Below, one piece after another: positions 35,843-43,937 of a stretch of DNA of 64,000 bases. A program made the position numbers and the translations under genes. Source of the DNA: Flavobacterium piscinae. GTDB taxonomy: Bacteria > Bacteroidota > Bacteroidia > Flavobacteriales > Flavobacteriaceae. Each line of letters opens with the position of its first letter. The stretch's first letter is position 1. The stretch is from contig NZ_SBKQ01000001.1 in the NCBI RefSeq assembly GCF_004122145.1, positions 310,001 through 374,000 on the forward strand, in the 5' to 3' direction. The notes beneath the pieces are model-generated. The model was not told where the DNA came from, made no database searches, and was given only the letters and a program-made list of their open reading frames with translations.

Positions 35843-38569
35843 ATGACAAAAAAATATTTTTTAACTCTTTGCTTATTTATTTCTTTTTTTTCCTTTTCAC
35901 AAACAGTTCGGTTAGAGGGTTTTGTTCAGGATTCATTACAAAAACCATTGGAAATGGCTAATGTAATGGCGGTAAACCAATTAACTAAAGCAATGGATTC
36001 TTATGCAATTACAAATGATAAGGGAAAATTTCAATTAAGTTTAAAAGCAAATTCAACCTACAAAATAAAAGTGAGTTACATTGGTTATCAACCTCTTGAT
36101 GTTTCAGTTGAAACCAAAGAAGATGATATTCAAAAAATTTTAATTCTAAAAGAAGGTGGTTTTGATTTAGAAGGAGTTGAAATTGTACAGGAAATGCCTG
36201 TTTCTATTAGTGGTGATACAATTATTTACAATGCCGATTCTTTTAAAACAGGCACCGAACGGAAATTAGAAGATGTACTCAAAAGACTACCAGGTGTTGA
36301 TGTAAATGCCGATGGTGAAATTGAAGTGGAAGGTAAAAAAGTATCTCAACTTTTGGTTGATGGAAAAAAGTTTTTTGAAGGAGATACGAAATTAGGTGCA
36401 AAAAATATTCCATCAGATGCCGTAGACAAAGTTCAAGTGTTGCGTAATTACACCGAAGTGAGTCAGCTTCGCGGATTAGAAAATAACAATGATGACATTG
36501 CAATCAATATTAAACTCAAAAAAGGGAAAAATAAATTTTGGTTTGGCGATATTTCGGCCGGTGTGGGGCCGGATGAACGTTACATAATCAACCCCAAATT
36601 GTTTTATTATAGCCCGAATACGAGTATAAACGTACTTTCAAATTTTAATAATATCGGCGATGTGCCTTTTTCATTGCGTGATTATTTTAGGTTAACCGGT
36701 GGTTCGAGAAACACAATCAGTCGTAGTGGTACTAACTTTAACGTTTCTTCCAACGATTTAGGAATTTCAACGCAGCGAAATAATCGTGCCGCTGAAATTG
36801 ACACAAAATTTGGAGCCGCAAATGTAACACAACAAATTTCGAAAACATGGAATGTAAGTGGTTTTGCGGTTTTTACATCCGACAAAACACTAACTAATAC
36901 ACAATCGCGATTTGAATATTTTCTGCCAAACTCAACACAAGTTGCAACACAAGAAAACAGAAGTGATATTTCGAATTTAACTAATAATCTGTCTATTATT
37001 AAATTTGGTTCCAAATTTAAACCTAACTCAAACTTTCAATTCGATTATGATGTTTCTTTAAAAAGATCCAATCAAGAAGAAGCAAATTTATTGGAAACCA
37101 ATGAAACCTCTTTCGACGGGAGTCAGAATTTAAATAGCATTAATTCATTTAAAAAACAAGATCCGCTTACATTAAATCAAAGTGTGAACATGTTTTGGAC
37201 TCAAGACGAAAAAAATACATGGGCATTAGAAATGCAACATCTTTATCAAGATGAAGATCCGCTTTATAATCCGAATTTATTAAACGAACCTTTTGAAGAG
37301 TTGGGGCTTTTTGATGTCAATCAAAGTAGTTTTAATATCAATCAAACTCGTTTTGTGAAGACAAATAAGTTAGATGCCAAAATTGATTATTACTATTCAC
37401 TTACATCAAAAAGCAACATTAATATCACCATAGGAAACACCAATTCCAACCAAAGTTATAACTCCGGAATTTTTCAAGCATTGGATGATGGTACAAATTT
37501 TGTTCTGGAATCAGATGATTACAAAAATGATGTTCGTTATAGTTTTAATGATGCTTATTTAGGGGTACACTACAAATTTATTACCGGTAAATTTACGTTC
37601 AATCCGGGCGTTAGTTTTCATTTGTATAATACGTACAATGATCAGTTAAATTCCAGAGTTAGAGATGATTTCTCAAGAATTTTACCGGATGTATTTGCAC
37701 AATATCAAATAAAAAAATCGGAATCGTTGACTTATAATTACCGAATGAGTAATGTTTTTAGCGATATAAATTCTTTTGTGCAAGGATTAACGTTTAGTAA
37801 TTTTAACTCGTTTAACAGAGGTAATCGTTTGTTAGAGAATGCCTTGCAACAAACACATTCCTTGCGTTACTTTAAATATAATCTCTTTAACTATACAACT
37901 ATTTTTGGTAATTTAATTTATTCCAAAACTACTGATCCAATTGTGAATAGGGCGTTTTTTAATGGAATATACCAATTGAATGAAAGAGTAAACCTAGATG
38001 TGGAAAACGAAAGTATAAATGGAACAATTGGTTATCAACGCACTTTTTTGAAATATTATAAAGCGAATGTGGGAGCCAACTTGAACTGGTCAAAATTTAA
38101 TACCCTTAGAGTTTTTGAAGTAAATACTATTCAAGTGGAGAGATTACAGACAACCGAATCGTTTAGCCAAATTTACAGAGCTTCGTTAGGAACTCAGTTC
38201 AAACAATGGCCTAATATTGAAGTGGGTTACAGTATAACTCTGAATGATTATGAAAGTGCCACTTTTAAAACGCAACAACCATTTGCTCGCTTGGATTATT
38301 TCTTTTTGGATGGATTTTCATTCAATGCAGAATATGATTATTACAATTATTCAAATTCAAATGGTACTATCAATAATGAATATGATTTTTTAAATACGAG
38401 TTTAAGCTATCGTAAAAAAGATGCAAAAATGGAGTATAGAGTTGGTGTTACCAATTTATTAGATACGAAATCTTTAAATGATGATAGTTTCAATCAGACA
38501 TTTTTTTCTACATCGCAATACGTTGTTCAGCCTCGTTATTTAATTTTTACACTTAGGTATAATCTATAA
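35843..38569 (+). CDS. TonB-dependent receptor-like outer-membrane barrel
   Basis: A 908-residue outer-membrane protein: signal peptide (FFSFSQ), a carboxypeptidase-regulatory-like domain (about 22-110: LEGFVQDSLQKPLEMANVMAVNQ, VSYIGYQPLDV), a plug-like domain (about 125-215: GDTIIYNADSFKTGTERKLEDVLKRLPGV, VSQLLVDGKKFFEG) and a large barrel ending in a terminal hydrophobic strand (LIFTLRYNL). It belongs to the outer-membrane beta-barrel family paired with GLPGLI genes. No clear TonB box is visible, so energy-coupled transport is uncertain. It lies 34 bases after the GLPGLI gene and ends at a bidirectional terminator. Confidence 0.88.
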   Translation: MTKKYFLTLCLFISFFSFSQTVRLEGFVQDSLQKPLEMANVMAVNQLTKAMDSYAITNDKGKFQLSLKANSTYKIKVSYIGYQPLDVSVETKEDDIQKILILKEGGFDLEGVEIVQEMPVSISGDTIIYNADSFKTGTERKLEDVLKRLPGVDVNADGEIEVEGKKVSQLLVDGKKFFEGDTKLGAKNIPSDAVDKVQVLRNYTEVSQLRGLENNNDDIAINIKLKKGKNKFWFGDISAGVGPDERYIINPKLFYYSPNTSINVLSNFNNIGDVPFSLRDYFRLTGGSRNTISRSGTNFNVSSNDLGISTQRNNRAAEIDTKFGAANVTQQISKTWNVSGFAVFTSDKTLTNTQSRFEYFLPNSTQVATQENRSDISNLTNNLSIIKFGSKFKPNSNFQFDYDVSLKRSNQEEANLLETNETSFDGSQNLNSINSFKKQDPLTLNQSVNMFWTQDEKNTWALEMQHLYQDEDPLYNPNLLNEPFEELGLFDVNQSSFNINQTRFVKTNKLDAKIDYYYSLTSKSNINITIGNTNSNQSYNSGIFQALDDGTNFVLESDDYKNDVRYSFNDAYLGVHYKFITGKFTFNPGVSFHLYNTYNDQLNSRVRDDFSRILPDVFAQYQIKKSESLTYNYRMSNVFSDINSFVQGLTFSNFNSFNRGNRLLENALQQTHSLRYFKYNLFNYTTIFGNLIYSKTTDPIVNRAFFNGIYQLNERVNLDVENESINGTIGYQRTFLKYYKANVGANLNWSKFNTLRVFEVNTIQVERLQTTESFSQIYRASLGTQFKQWPNIEVGYSITLNDYESATFKTQQPFARLDYFFLDGFSFNAEYDYYNYSNSNGTINNEYDFLNTSLSYRKKDAKMEYRVGVTNLLDTKSLNDDSFNQTFFSTSQYVVQPRYLIFTLRYNL

Positions 38570-38574
38570 AAAAT

Positions 38575-38609
38575 AAAACCCTGATTCTTATTTTGAAGTC
38601 AGGGTTTTT
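38575..38609. terminator. Bidirectional terminator between barrel gene and metK
   Basis: AAAACCCTGA (38575-38584) pairs with TCAGGGTTTT (38599-38608), with A and T tracts on either side between convergent genes. Confidence 0.9.
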
Positions 38610-38626
38610 TATGGATAAGTTTGTAC

Positions 38627-39877
38627 TTATAATCCAAAAGCTTTTTTCACAGGATCTACGAAGTCTAATTTTTCCCAAGTAAATAATTCTACTTCAATAG
38701 TTTTTGATAAACCACCCGGAGCATTAAATGTTTTAGTTATAGTTTCAGGAGTTCTGCCCATATGTCCATAAGCAGCCGTTTCACTGTAAATAGGATTTCT
38801 CAATTTCAAACGTTGTTCAATAAAATAAGGACGCATATCAAAGATATTTTCTACAATTTTACTGATTGCTCCATCTGTCATATTAACTTTAGAAGTGCCA
38901 TAAGTATTTACATTAATAGAAGTTGGTTCTGCAACACCAATAGCATACGAAACTTGCACTAAAATTTCATCTGCAACACCGGCTGCAACCAAATTTTTTG
39001 CAATATGACGTGTTGCATAAGCCGCACTTCGATCTACTTTAGACGGGTCTTTACCTGAAAAAGCACCACCTCCGTGAGCTCCTTTTCCTCCATAGGTATC
39101 TACAATAATTTTTCTTCCGGTTAACCCGGTATCACCATGAGGACCTCCAATAACAAATTTTCCGGTTGGGTTGATGTGGTATTTAATGTTTTCATTAAAT
39201 AAATGAGTATACTGTGGATTTTTAGAAATAACCCTTGGAATTAATATGCTAATAATGTCTTTTTTGATTTTCGCTAACATGGTTGGTTCATCAGCAAAGT
39301 CATCATGTTGTGTAGAAACTACTATGGCGTCAATTCGAACGGGTTTGTTGTCATCAGAATATTCTAAAGTAACTTGAGATTTTGCGTCCGGACGCAAATA
39401 CGTAATTTCATTGTTCTCTCTACGTAAATCAGCCAATTCCTGTAACAATTGATGTGATAATTTCAAGGCCAACGGCATGAATTCTGCCGTTTCATTTGTA
39501 GCATAACCAAACATCATTCCTTGGTCGCCGGCACCTTGCTCTTCTTTACTCGCTCTGTCAACACCCTGATTAATATCGGCCGATTGTTCGTGAATAGCTG
39601 AAAGCACACCACATGAGTTAGCTTCAAACATATATTCGCTTTTAGTATAGCCAATCTTTCTAATTACATCACGTGCAATAGATTGTACATCCAAGTAAGT
39701 ATTAGATTTTACCTCCCCGGCTAGAATTACTTGTCCTGTTGTAACCAATGTTTCACAAGCCACTTTTGATTCAGGGTCAAAAGCCAAAAAATTATCGATT
39801 AAAGCATCACTGATTTGATCTGCTACTTTGTCTGGATGTCCTTCGCTTACAGACTCTGACGTAAATAAATAAGCCAT
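38627..39877 (-). CDS. metK: S-adenosylmethionine synthetase
   Basis: Makes SAM from methionine and ATP. The protein has 416 residues, slightly longer than E. coli MetK, with [21 protein letters not shown] (ATP and metal site), [33 protein letters not shown] with the phosphate-binding [20 protein letters not shown], and the C-terminal domain with [22 protein letters not shown]-like riboswitch lies in its leader (39964-40022), so it is probably repressed by its own product. It is monocistronic. Confidence 0.98.
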   Translation of the reverse strand: MAYLFTSESVSEGHPDKVADQISDALIDNFLAFDPESKVACETLVTTGQVILAGEVKSNTYLDVQSIARDVIRKIGYTKSEYMFEANSCGVLSAIHEQSADINQGVDRASKEEQGAGDQGMMFGYATNETAEFMPLALKLSHQLLQELADLRRENNEITYLRPDAKSQVTLEYSDDNKPVRIDAIVVSTQHDDFADEPTMLAKIKKDIISILIPRVISKNPQYTHLFNENIKYHINPTGKFVIGGPHGDTGLTGRKIIVDTYGGKGAHGGGAFSGKDPSKVDRSAAYATRHIAKNLVAAGVADEILVQVSYAIGVAEPTSINVNTYGTSKVNMTDGAISKIVENIFDMRPYFIEQRLKLRNPIYSETAAYGHMGRTPETITKTFNAPGGLSKTIEVELFTWEKLDFVDPVKKAFGL

Positions 39878-39963
39878 AATTACAATTTAAATTACTGTTT
39901 TTTTCATTGTTAATATAAAAAGATAACGGAAAAATAAATTGCATGAAAATAACTAAAGAAGAA

Positions 39964-40022
39964 TTCTGCTTTAGCATTTTTTTATGAGGTTGCAATCAGT
40001 ACAAATTTTTCCTCTAAATTAT
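39964..40022 (-). ncRNA. SAM-II-like riboswitch upstream of metK
   Basis: On the minus strand, P1 can form between GAGG (40014-40011) and CCTC (39989-39986). The loop contains the order AATTT then GATTGCAA, which lines up base for base in length with the SAM-II loop (AUUU then AUUGCAA). The 3' part has an A-rich linker and ATGCTAAAGCAG, matching the conserved GCUAAA; CTG in the loop can pair with the CAG to form the H-type pseudoknot. The element lies 87 bases before metK and starts about 10 bases after the predicted transcription start. SAM-II is known from Bacteroidota and alphaproteobacteria. Assignment is by eye. Confidence 0.75.
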
Positions 40023-40029
40023 CAGATGG

Positions 40030-40037
40030 CAAATGTA
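40030..40037 (-). promoter_or_regulatory. Candidate -7 box for metK
   Basis: Minus-strand TACATTTG matches TAnnTTTG. Transcription would begin close to 40023, right at the 5' edge of the riboswitch. No clear TTG at -33. Confidence 0.5.
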
Positions 40038-40160
40038 TGGAGGTTTTTGTTAAAATAAAAATTATATCTTTTAAAAGTTTTTCATTACATTTTTATTCAA
40101 ATGTTTGACTTTCAAAAAAAAGTTTTACTTTTATACATTAAAATATAAAACTATTAATTT

Positions 40161-41387
40161 ATGAAAAAACTATTACTTTTTGTTTTTGCTTTTGTTCAAT
40201 GTGCAATTTTTGCTCAAGGAGCTAGTTGTGAAACAGCTACTTCGGTGACTGTTGGTACATATACTTATGGCACAATTAATGGGACTTATCAGGCTGGTTG
40301 TTATACTACGGCAGATGTGACCTCTGGATTGTGGTATTCATTTAATTCTCCAACTGAGACTGTAGTTAGAATAAATACTAACATTGCTGCAAATCCTGCT
40401 ACTGGAGATTCTAGAATTTCAGTTTTCGATGGTTCTTGTTTAGCCTTAGTATGCGTAAATGCTTCTGATGACGTTAGTGGTACAAATTATTTAACAGATT
40501 TGTCATTTTTAGCTGAGGCTAATGTAACTTATTACATCCAATTCGATAACCGATGGGGAGCAGATGCCGATAATTTATCGTTCGAGGTTTCAACATTGCC
40601 TTCTCCATGTAGTTCGGAAGTACCATTCAATGAGGTTTGGGCAAATCAATTTACTTGTTGGCGAGTTTTTAATACTGATGCGAATGGCTTGTCTTGGGCA
40701 TTTAATAACGGTAATGATGTAAATGGAGATACAGTAAACGATCCAATTGCATTGGTTTTTCCTACTGCAACAACTAATGGTCCTAAAAATGACTGGTTGA
40801 TATCCAATGGTCTTTCACTTACTGCAGGAAGCACTTGTCAAGTAGTTTTAACTTATAATGGTTTTAACAATCCTTTGCCTGCTAACGAAAGTTTTAGAGT
40901 TGTAATGCTTGATAGTAAATCACCTGATGCTGCATTTAGTCAAGAAATTGGGTCTGAAACAGGAATAGTACAAAGTGGTGCAGGTGTACCAAACTTATTA
41001 CCGGAAGCATATACATCTACTTTTGAGTTTGTACCACCAACTTCAGGAAATTATCACATTGGGGTACATTCAAATACAGGTTCAGCGGCAGGTATATTTA
41101 TGTTATTTAGTGTTTCTTTGACAGAGACTCTTAGCACGCAAGATTTCTTTGCTAATAATTTAAAGATTTCTCCAAATCCAACAAAAGATATTTTAAACTT
41201 ATCTACGTCAACAACGTTGATTAACAATGTTGAAGTGACTGATTTAAATGGAAGAGTGGTTAAATCATTTAACTTAAGTGGAATATCTCAAACAGAATTA
41301 AATGTGTCTGATTTACAATCTGGAATGTATTTCATTTTAGTTGAAACTGATTTAGGAAAAGGTACCACCAAAATTGTTAAAAACTAA
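40161..41387 (+). CDS. Type IX-secreted protein with choice-of-anchor-type domain
   Basis: A 408-residue secreted protein: signal peptide (FAFVQCAIFAQ), an N-terminal beta-sandwich of about 130 residues (CETATSVTVGTYTYGTINGTYQAGC, LWYSFNSPTETVVRI), a second sandwich (about 150-325: WRVFNTDANGLSWAFNNG, LISNGLSLTAG, resembling choice-of-anchor J/cleaved-adhesin domains) and a type IX sorting domain (about 335-408: FFANNLKISPNPTKDILNLS to the terminal KGTTKIVKN). It is exported by the type IX system and probably attached to the cell surface. Ligands are unknown. A terminator follows, and the next gene is a paralogue sharing its C-terminal domain. Confidence 0.9.
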   Translation: MKKLLLFVFAFVQCAIFAQGASCETATSVTVGTYTYGTINGTYQAGCYTTADVTSGLWYSFNSPTETVVRINTNIAANPATGDSRISVFDGSCLALVCVNASDDVSGTNYLTDLSFLAEANVTYYIQFDNRWGADADNLSFEVSTLPSPCSSEVPFNEVWANQFTCWRVFNTDANGLSWAFNNGNDVNGDTVNDPIALVFPTATTNGPKNDWLISNGLSLTAGSTCQVVLTYNGFNNPLPANESFRVVMLDSKSPDAAFSQEIGSETGIVQSGAGVPNLLPEAYTSTFEFVPPTSGNYHIGVHSNTGSAAGIFMLFSVSLTETLSTQDFFANNLKISPNPTKDILNLSTSTTLINNVEVTDLNGRVVKSFNLSGISQTELNVSDLQSGMYFILVETDLGKGTTKIVKN

Positions 41388-41405
41388 ACATTAAATAAAA
41401 CGTAA

Positions 41406-41434
41406 GAAGTCCGAAATTTTCGGACTTTTTTTTA
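41406..41434 (+). terminator. Terminator after the first type IX cargo gene
   Basis: AAGTCCGAAA followed by its inverted copy ending CGGACTT, then eight T; 20 bases after the stop. Confidence 0.88.
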
Positions 41435-41484
41435 AAATTATTTATTAATTTTTTATCTTAGGTTTAATATTTAAAAAATAAATC

Positions 41485-42387
41485 ATGAAAAAACTATTAC
41501 TATTGGTATTATTTTGTACATCGTTTTTGACAGATGCTCAAACAACAATTTTTGCTGAAGATTGGGACGGAAACGGACCTGGAATCAGTGAATGGATTTT
41601 GTATAATCTTGACAACAGAACTCCAGTTGGACCTGGTGGAACTGATGGTGAGGCATTATCATTTTTAGTTCAAGATGCATGGACGGTTCTTTCGTTTGAA
41701 CAAATTCAAGGAGCTAATCCTCTTTTTGAGGCATATCCTACGGCAGCAACTGGTATGGATGGAAATATTATTGCCAGCAATTCATGGTATAATCCAGTTG
41801 GTGTTGCAAACGATTGGCTTGTGTCTCCTTTGATTAGTATTCCAGTTGGAGCCACAAACATAAGTTTAAATTGGGCAGCTACAAGCTTAGGTAATACGAC
41901 TTTTCTAGAAGATTACAGAGTTCATTTATCACCAACAGGTGGTTCTCAAGTGGCAAATTTTACAACTCTTTTAATTGATGTAAATAATGAGTTAAATACA
42001 GGTAACTATCGTGTACAACCTTTAAGTGACAATTTAGCAGGAACTTCTTTTAGAATTGCTTTTCAAAATGATGGAAATGATCAATATGTAATGTTTCTAG
42101 ATAACATTACTGTAACAGCTACAGTTACAGCATCAGCTGAAGATTTCTTTGCCAACAACCTAAAAATCTATCCTAATCCAACTAATGGCATGATTAACCT
42201 TTCTTCTACTACAACTTTAATCAATAATGTGTCGGTGACTGATTTAAATGGTAGAATTGTTAAATCTTTTTACTTAAGTGGAATTTCTCAAACAGAATTA
42301 AACGTTTCTGATTTAACTTCAGGGATGTATTTTGTTTCAGTTGAAACTGATTTAGGAAAAGGAACTACTAAAATAGTTAAAAACTAA
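41485..42387 (+). CDS. Type IX-secreted protein with choice-of-anchor J-like domain
   Basis: A 300-residue secreted protein: signal peptide (FCTSFLTDAQ), one galactose-binding-like sandwich (about 20-215: FAEDWDGNGPGISEWILYNLD, NDWLVSPLISIPVGATNISLNWAA, RIAFQNDGNDQYVMFLDNITV) of the choice-of-anchor J/cleaved-adhesin kind, and a type IX sorting domain (about 222-300) almost identical to that of the preceding protein (TTLINNV, TDLNGR, GISQTELNVSDL, VETDLGKGTTKIVKN). The shared C-terminus and signal-peptide start indicate duplication or recombination between neighbours. It has its own terminator. Confidence 0.9.
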   Translation: MKKLLLLVLFCTSFLTDAQTTIFAEDWDGNGPGISEWILYNLDNRTPVGPGGTDGEALSFLVQDAWTVLSFEQIQGANPLFEAYPTAATGMDGNIIASNSWYNPVGVANDWLVSPLISIPVGATNISLNWAATSLGNTTFLEDYRVHLSPTGGSQVANFTTLLIDVNNELNTGNYRVQPLSDNLAGTSFRIAFQNDGNDQYVMFLDNITVTATVTASAEDFFANNLKIYPNPTNGMINLSSTTTLINNVSVTDLNGRIVKSFYLSGISQTELNVSDLTSGMYFVSVETDLGKGTTKIVKN

Positions 42388-42407
42388 ATAGGTTATACAT
42401 AATTAGG

Positions 42408-42438
42408 AAAATCCGGACTTAGTTCCGGATTTTTTTTT
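42408..42438 (+). terminator. Terminator after the second type IX cargo gene
   Basis: AAATCCGGA (42409-42417) pairs with TCCGGATTT (42424-42432), followed by T. Confidence 0.88.
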
Positions 42439-42560
42439 AAAAGTCATCTAAATTAATAAATTATTTTTCTAAAAGATACGTAAAATATAGAGTAATTTTC
42501 TGTAATCATTAAAAAATAAAATTTATTTTAGATATTTTTTCTAAATTACGAATACTTTTC

Positions 42561-42568
42561 TATATTTG
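42561..42568 (+). promoter_or_regulatory. Candidate -7 box for the metH-metF transcript
   Basis: TATATTTG, a perfect TAnnTTTG, placed so that transcription would begin about 15 bases before the SAM-I riboswitch. No TTG at -33. Confidence 0.6.
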
Positions 42569-42590
42569 CCCCGTTCATACACATACTGAT

Positions 42591-42692
42591 CGTTATCACG
42601 AAAGCCGGAGGGAATAGACCCTGTGAAAGCTTAGCAACCCTGCAACTGTAGAAGGTGCTACATTCTATTCGCCACGGCGAAACAGATAACCC
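42591..42692 (+). ncRNA. SAM-I (S-box) riboswitch upstream of metH
   Basis: The S-box core is easily read: GTTATC (P1, 42592-42597), GGAGGGAATAGACCC, GTGAAAGC, TTAGCAACC, GAAGGTGCTACATTC and closing GATAAC (42684-42689), which pairs with the first strand. It controls the split metH genes and probably metF. The nearest terminator-like hairpin is GCCG-CATC-CGGC followed by seven T (42762-42780), inside the adjoining repeat-like element. Methionine synthase genes are usual targets of this class. Confidence 0.93.
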
Positions 42693-42731
42693 GTTTATTT
42701 TCTCTATTTCCTGATAATTTTTTTAGTTAGA

Positions 42732-42875
42732 AGCTAATCCCGCTTTCCGCTGCAATTTTTTGCCGCATCCGGCTTTTTTTCTACGCTTCAAAAAGAGCTT
42801 CCGTTGGTCGCTTTTTTAAAGCAAGAAAAAATAGCCGTCTGTTCCAAAAAATTTACGCTACAATCGGGGCTAGGT
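42732..42875. repeat. Repeat-like element with imperfect inverted ends
   Basis: About 144 bases between the riboswitch and metH that contain no gene. The left end reads AGCTAATCCCGCT and the right end ATCGGGGCTAGG, an imperfect inverted pair (CTAATCCCG with CGGGGCTAG). Inside are short hairpins, one with a T run (42762-42780). From memory, sequences of this pattern (a GC-rich intergenic stretch ending in a CGGGGCTAGG-like motif) recur in many Flavobacterium genomes; only this copy is visible in the window. Confidence 0.5.
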
Positions 42876-42899
42876 GTCGGTGCAACATGCAAGTCATAG

Positions 42900-42934
42900 C
42901 GAACTTTGCGTAAACTCTTTGCGAACTTTGCGGT
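42900..42934. repeat. Short GCGAACTTT repeat before metH
   Basis: GCGAACTTT occurs twice (from 42900 and from 42921), each followed by GCG, separated by a degenerate CTCTTT unit. The array ends 14 bases before the metH ATG. Confidence 0.65.
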
Positions 42935-42947
42935 TAAAAAAAATAAA

Positions 42948-43937
42948 ATGTTAGAAATAGAAAAAGCCATACAAGAAAGAATCCTCGTCCTCGACGGAGC
43001 CATGGGAACGATGTTACAACGAAACAACTTCTCCGAAGAAGATTTTCGCGGCGAACGTTTCAAAGATTTTCCACATCCTTTAAAAGGAAATAACGACTTA
43101 CTTTCCATCACCCAACCCGAGGCAGTAAAAGCCGTCCATCGAGCCTATTTTCAAGCCGGTGCTGACATCGTAGAAACGAACACTTTTTCAGGAAACACCA
43201 TCGGAATGGCCGATTATCATCTCGAAGAGTTGGTTTATGAACTCAACTATCAATCTGCTAAAATCGCCCGCGAAGTTGCCGATGAATTCACCGATAAACC
43301 ACGTTTTGTCGCCGGTTCCATTGGGCCAACCAACCGAACTGCATCCATGAGTCCGGACGTGAACGACCCTGGATTTCGTGCCGTAACTTTTGACGATTTG
43401 CGCATCGCTTACAAACAACAAGTAGAAGCTCTTATCGATGGAGGTTGTGATGTTTTATTAGTAGAAACCATCTTCGACACACTCAACGCCAAAGCCGCCC
43501 TTTTTGCCATCGAAGAAGTCAAAGAAGAACGAAATCTTGATATTCCGGTTATGGTGTCGGGAACAATTACCGATGCATCCGGACGAACCCTTTCCGGACA
43601 AACCGTTGAAGCTTTTTTAATTTCGATTTCACATATTCCATTATTAAGTATCGGATTCAATTGTGCTCTTGGTGCAGACCAATTGAAACCTTACTTGAAA
43701 CGACTAGCGATGAATACGCAGTTAAATATTTCAGCTCATCCCAATGCAGGATTACCCAACGCTTTTGGGCACTACGACCAAACTCCGGAAGAAATGCAAG
43801 CGTTAATCCGTGACTATTTGCAAGATAATTTAGTCAACATTATTGGTGGTTGTTGCGGCACAACGCCGGAACACATCAAATTAATTGCCGAAGTAGCGAA
43901 AGAATTTAAACCCAGACAAATTTTAGAAATGAAATAA
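42948..43937 (+). CDS. metH: Methionine synthase, homocysteine-binding module (split metH, first part)
   Basis: A separate 329-residue polypeptide equal to the first domain of cobalamin-dependent MetH: a TIM barrel binding and activating homocysteine through zinc. It has [25 protein letters not shown], the first zinc Cys in [15 protein letters not shown] and the Cys-Cys pair in [14 protein letters not shown]. The start is the ATG at 42948, since codons from 42906 onward come from a repeat. Its stop overlaps the ATG of the second part (TAATG), which indicates coupled translation and a two-subunit enzyme. A SAM-I riboswitch lies upstream. Confidence 0.93.
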   Translation: MLEIEKAIQERILVLDGAMGTMLQRNNFSEEDFRGERFKDFPHPLKGNNDLLSITQPEAVKAVHRAYFQAGADIVETNTFSGNTIGMADYHLEELVYELNYQSAKIAREVADEFTDKPRFVAGSIGPTNRTASMSPDVNDPGFRAVTFDDLRIAYKQQVEALIDGGCDVLLVETIFDTLNAKAALFAIEEVKEERNLDIPVMVSGTITDASGRTLSGQTVEAFLISISHIPLLSIGFNCALGADQLKPYLKRLAMNTQLNISAHPNAGLPNAFGHYDQTPEEMQALIRDYLQDNLVNIIGGCCGTTPEHIKLIAEVAKEFKPRQILEMK

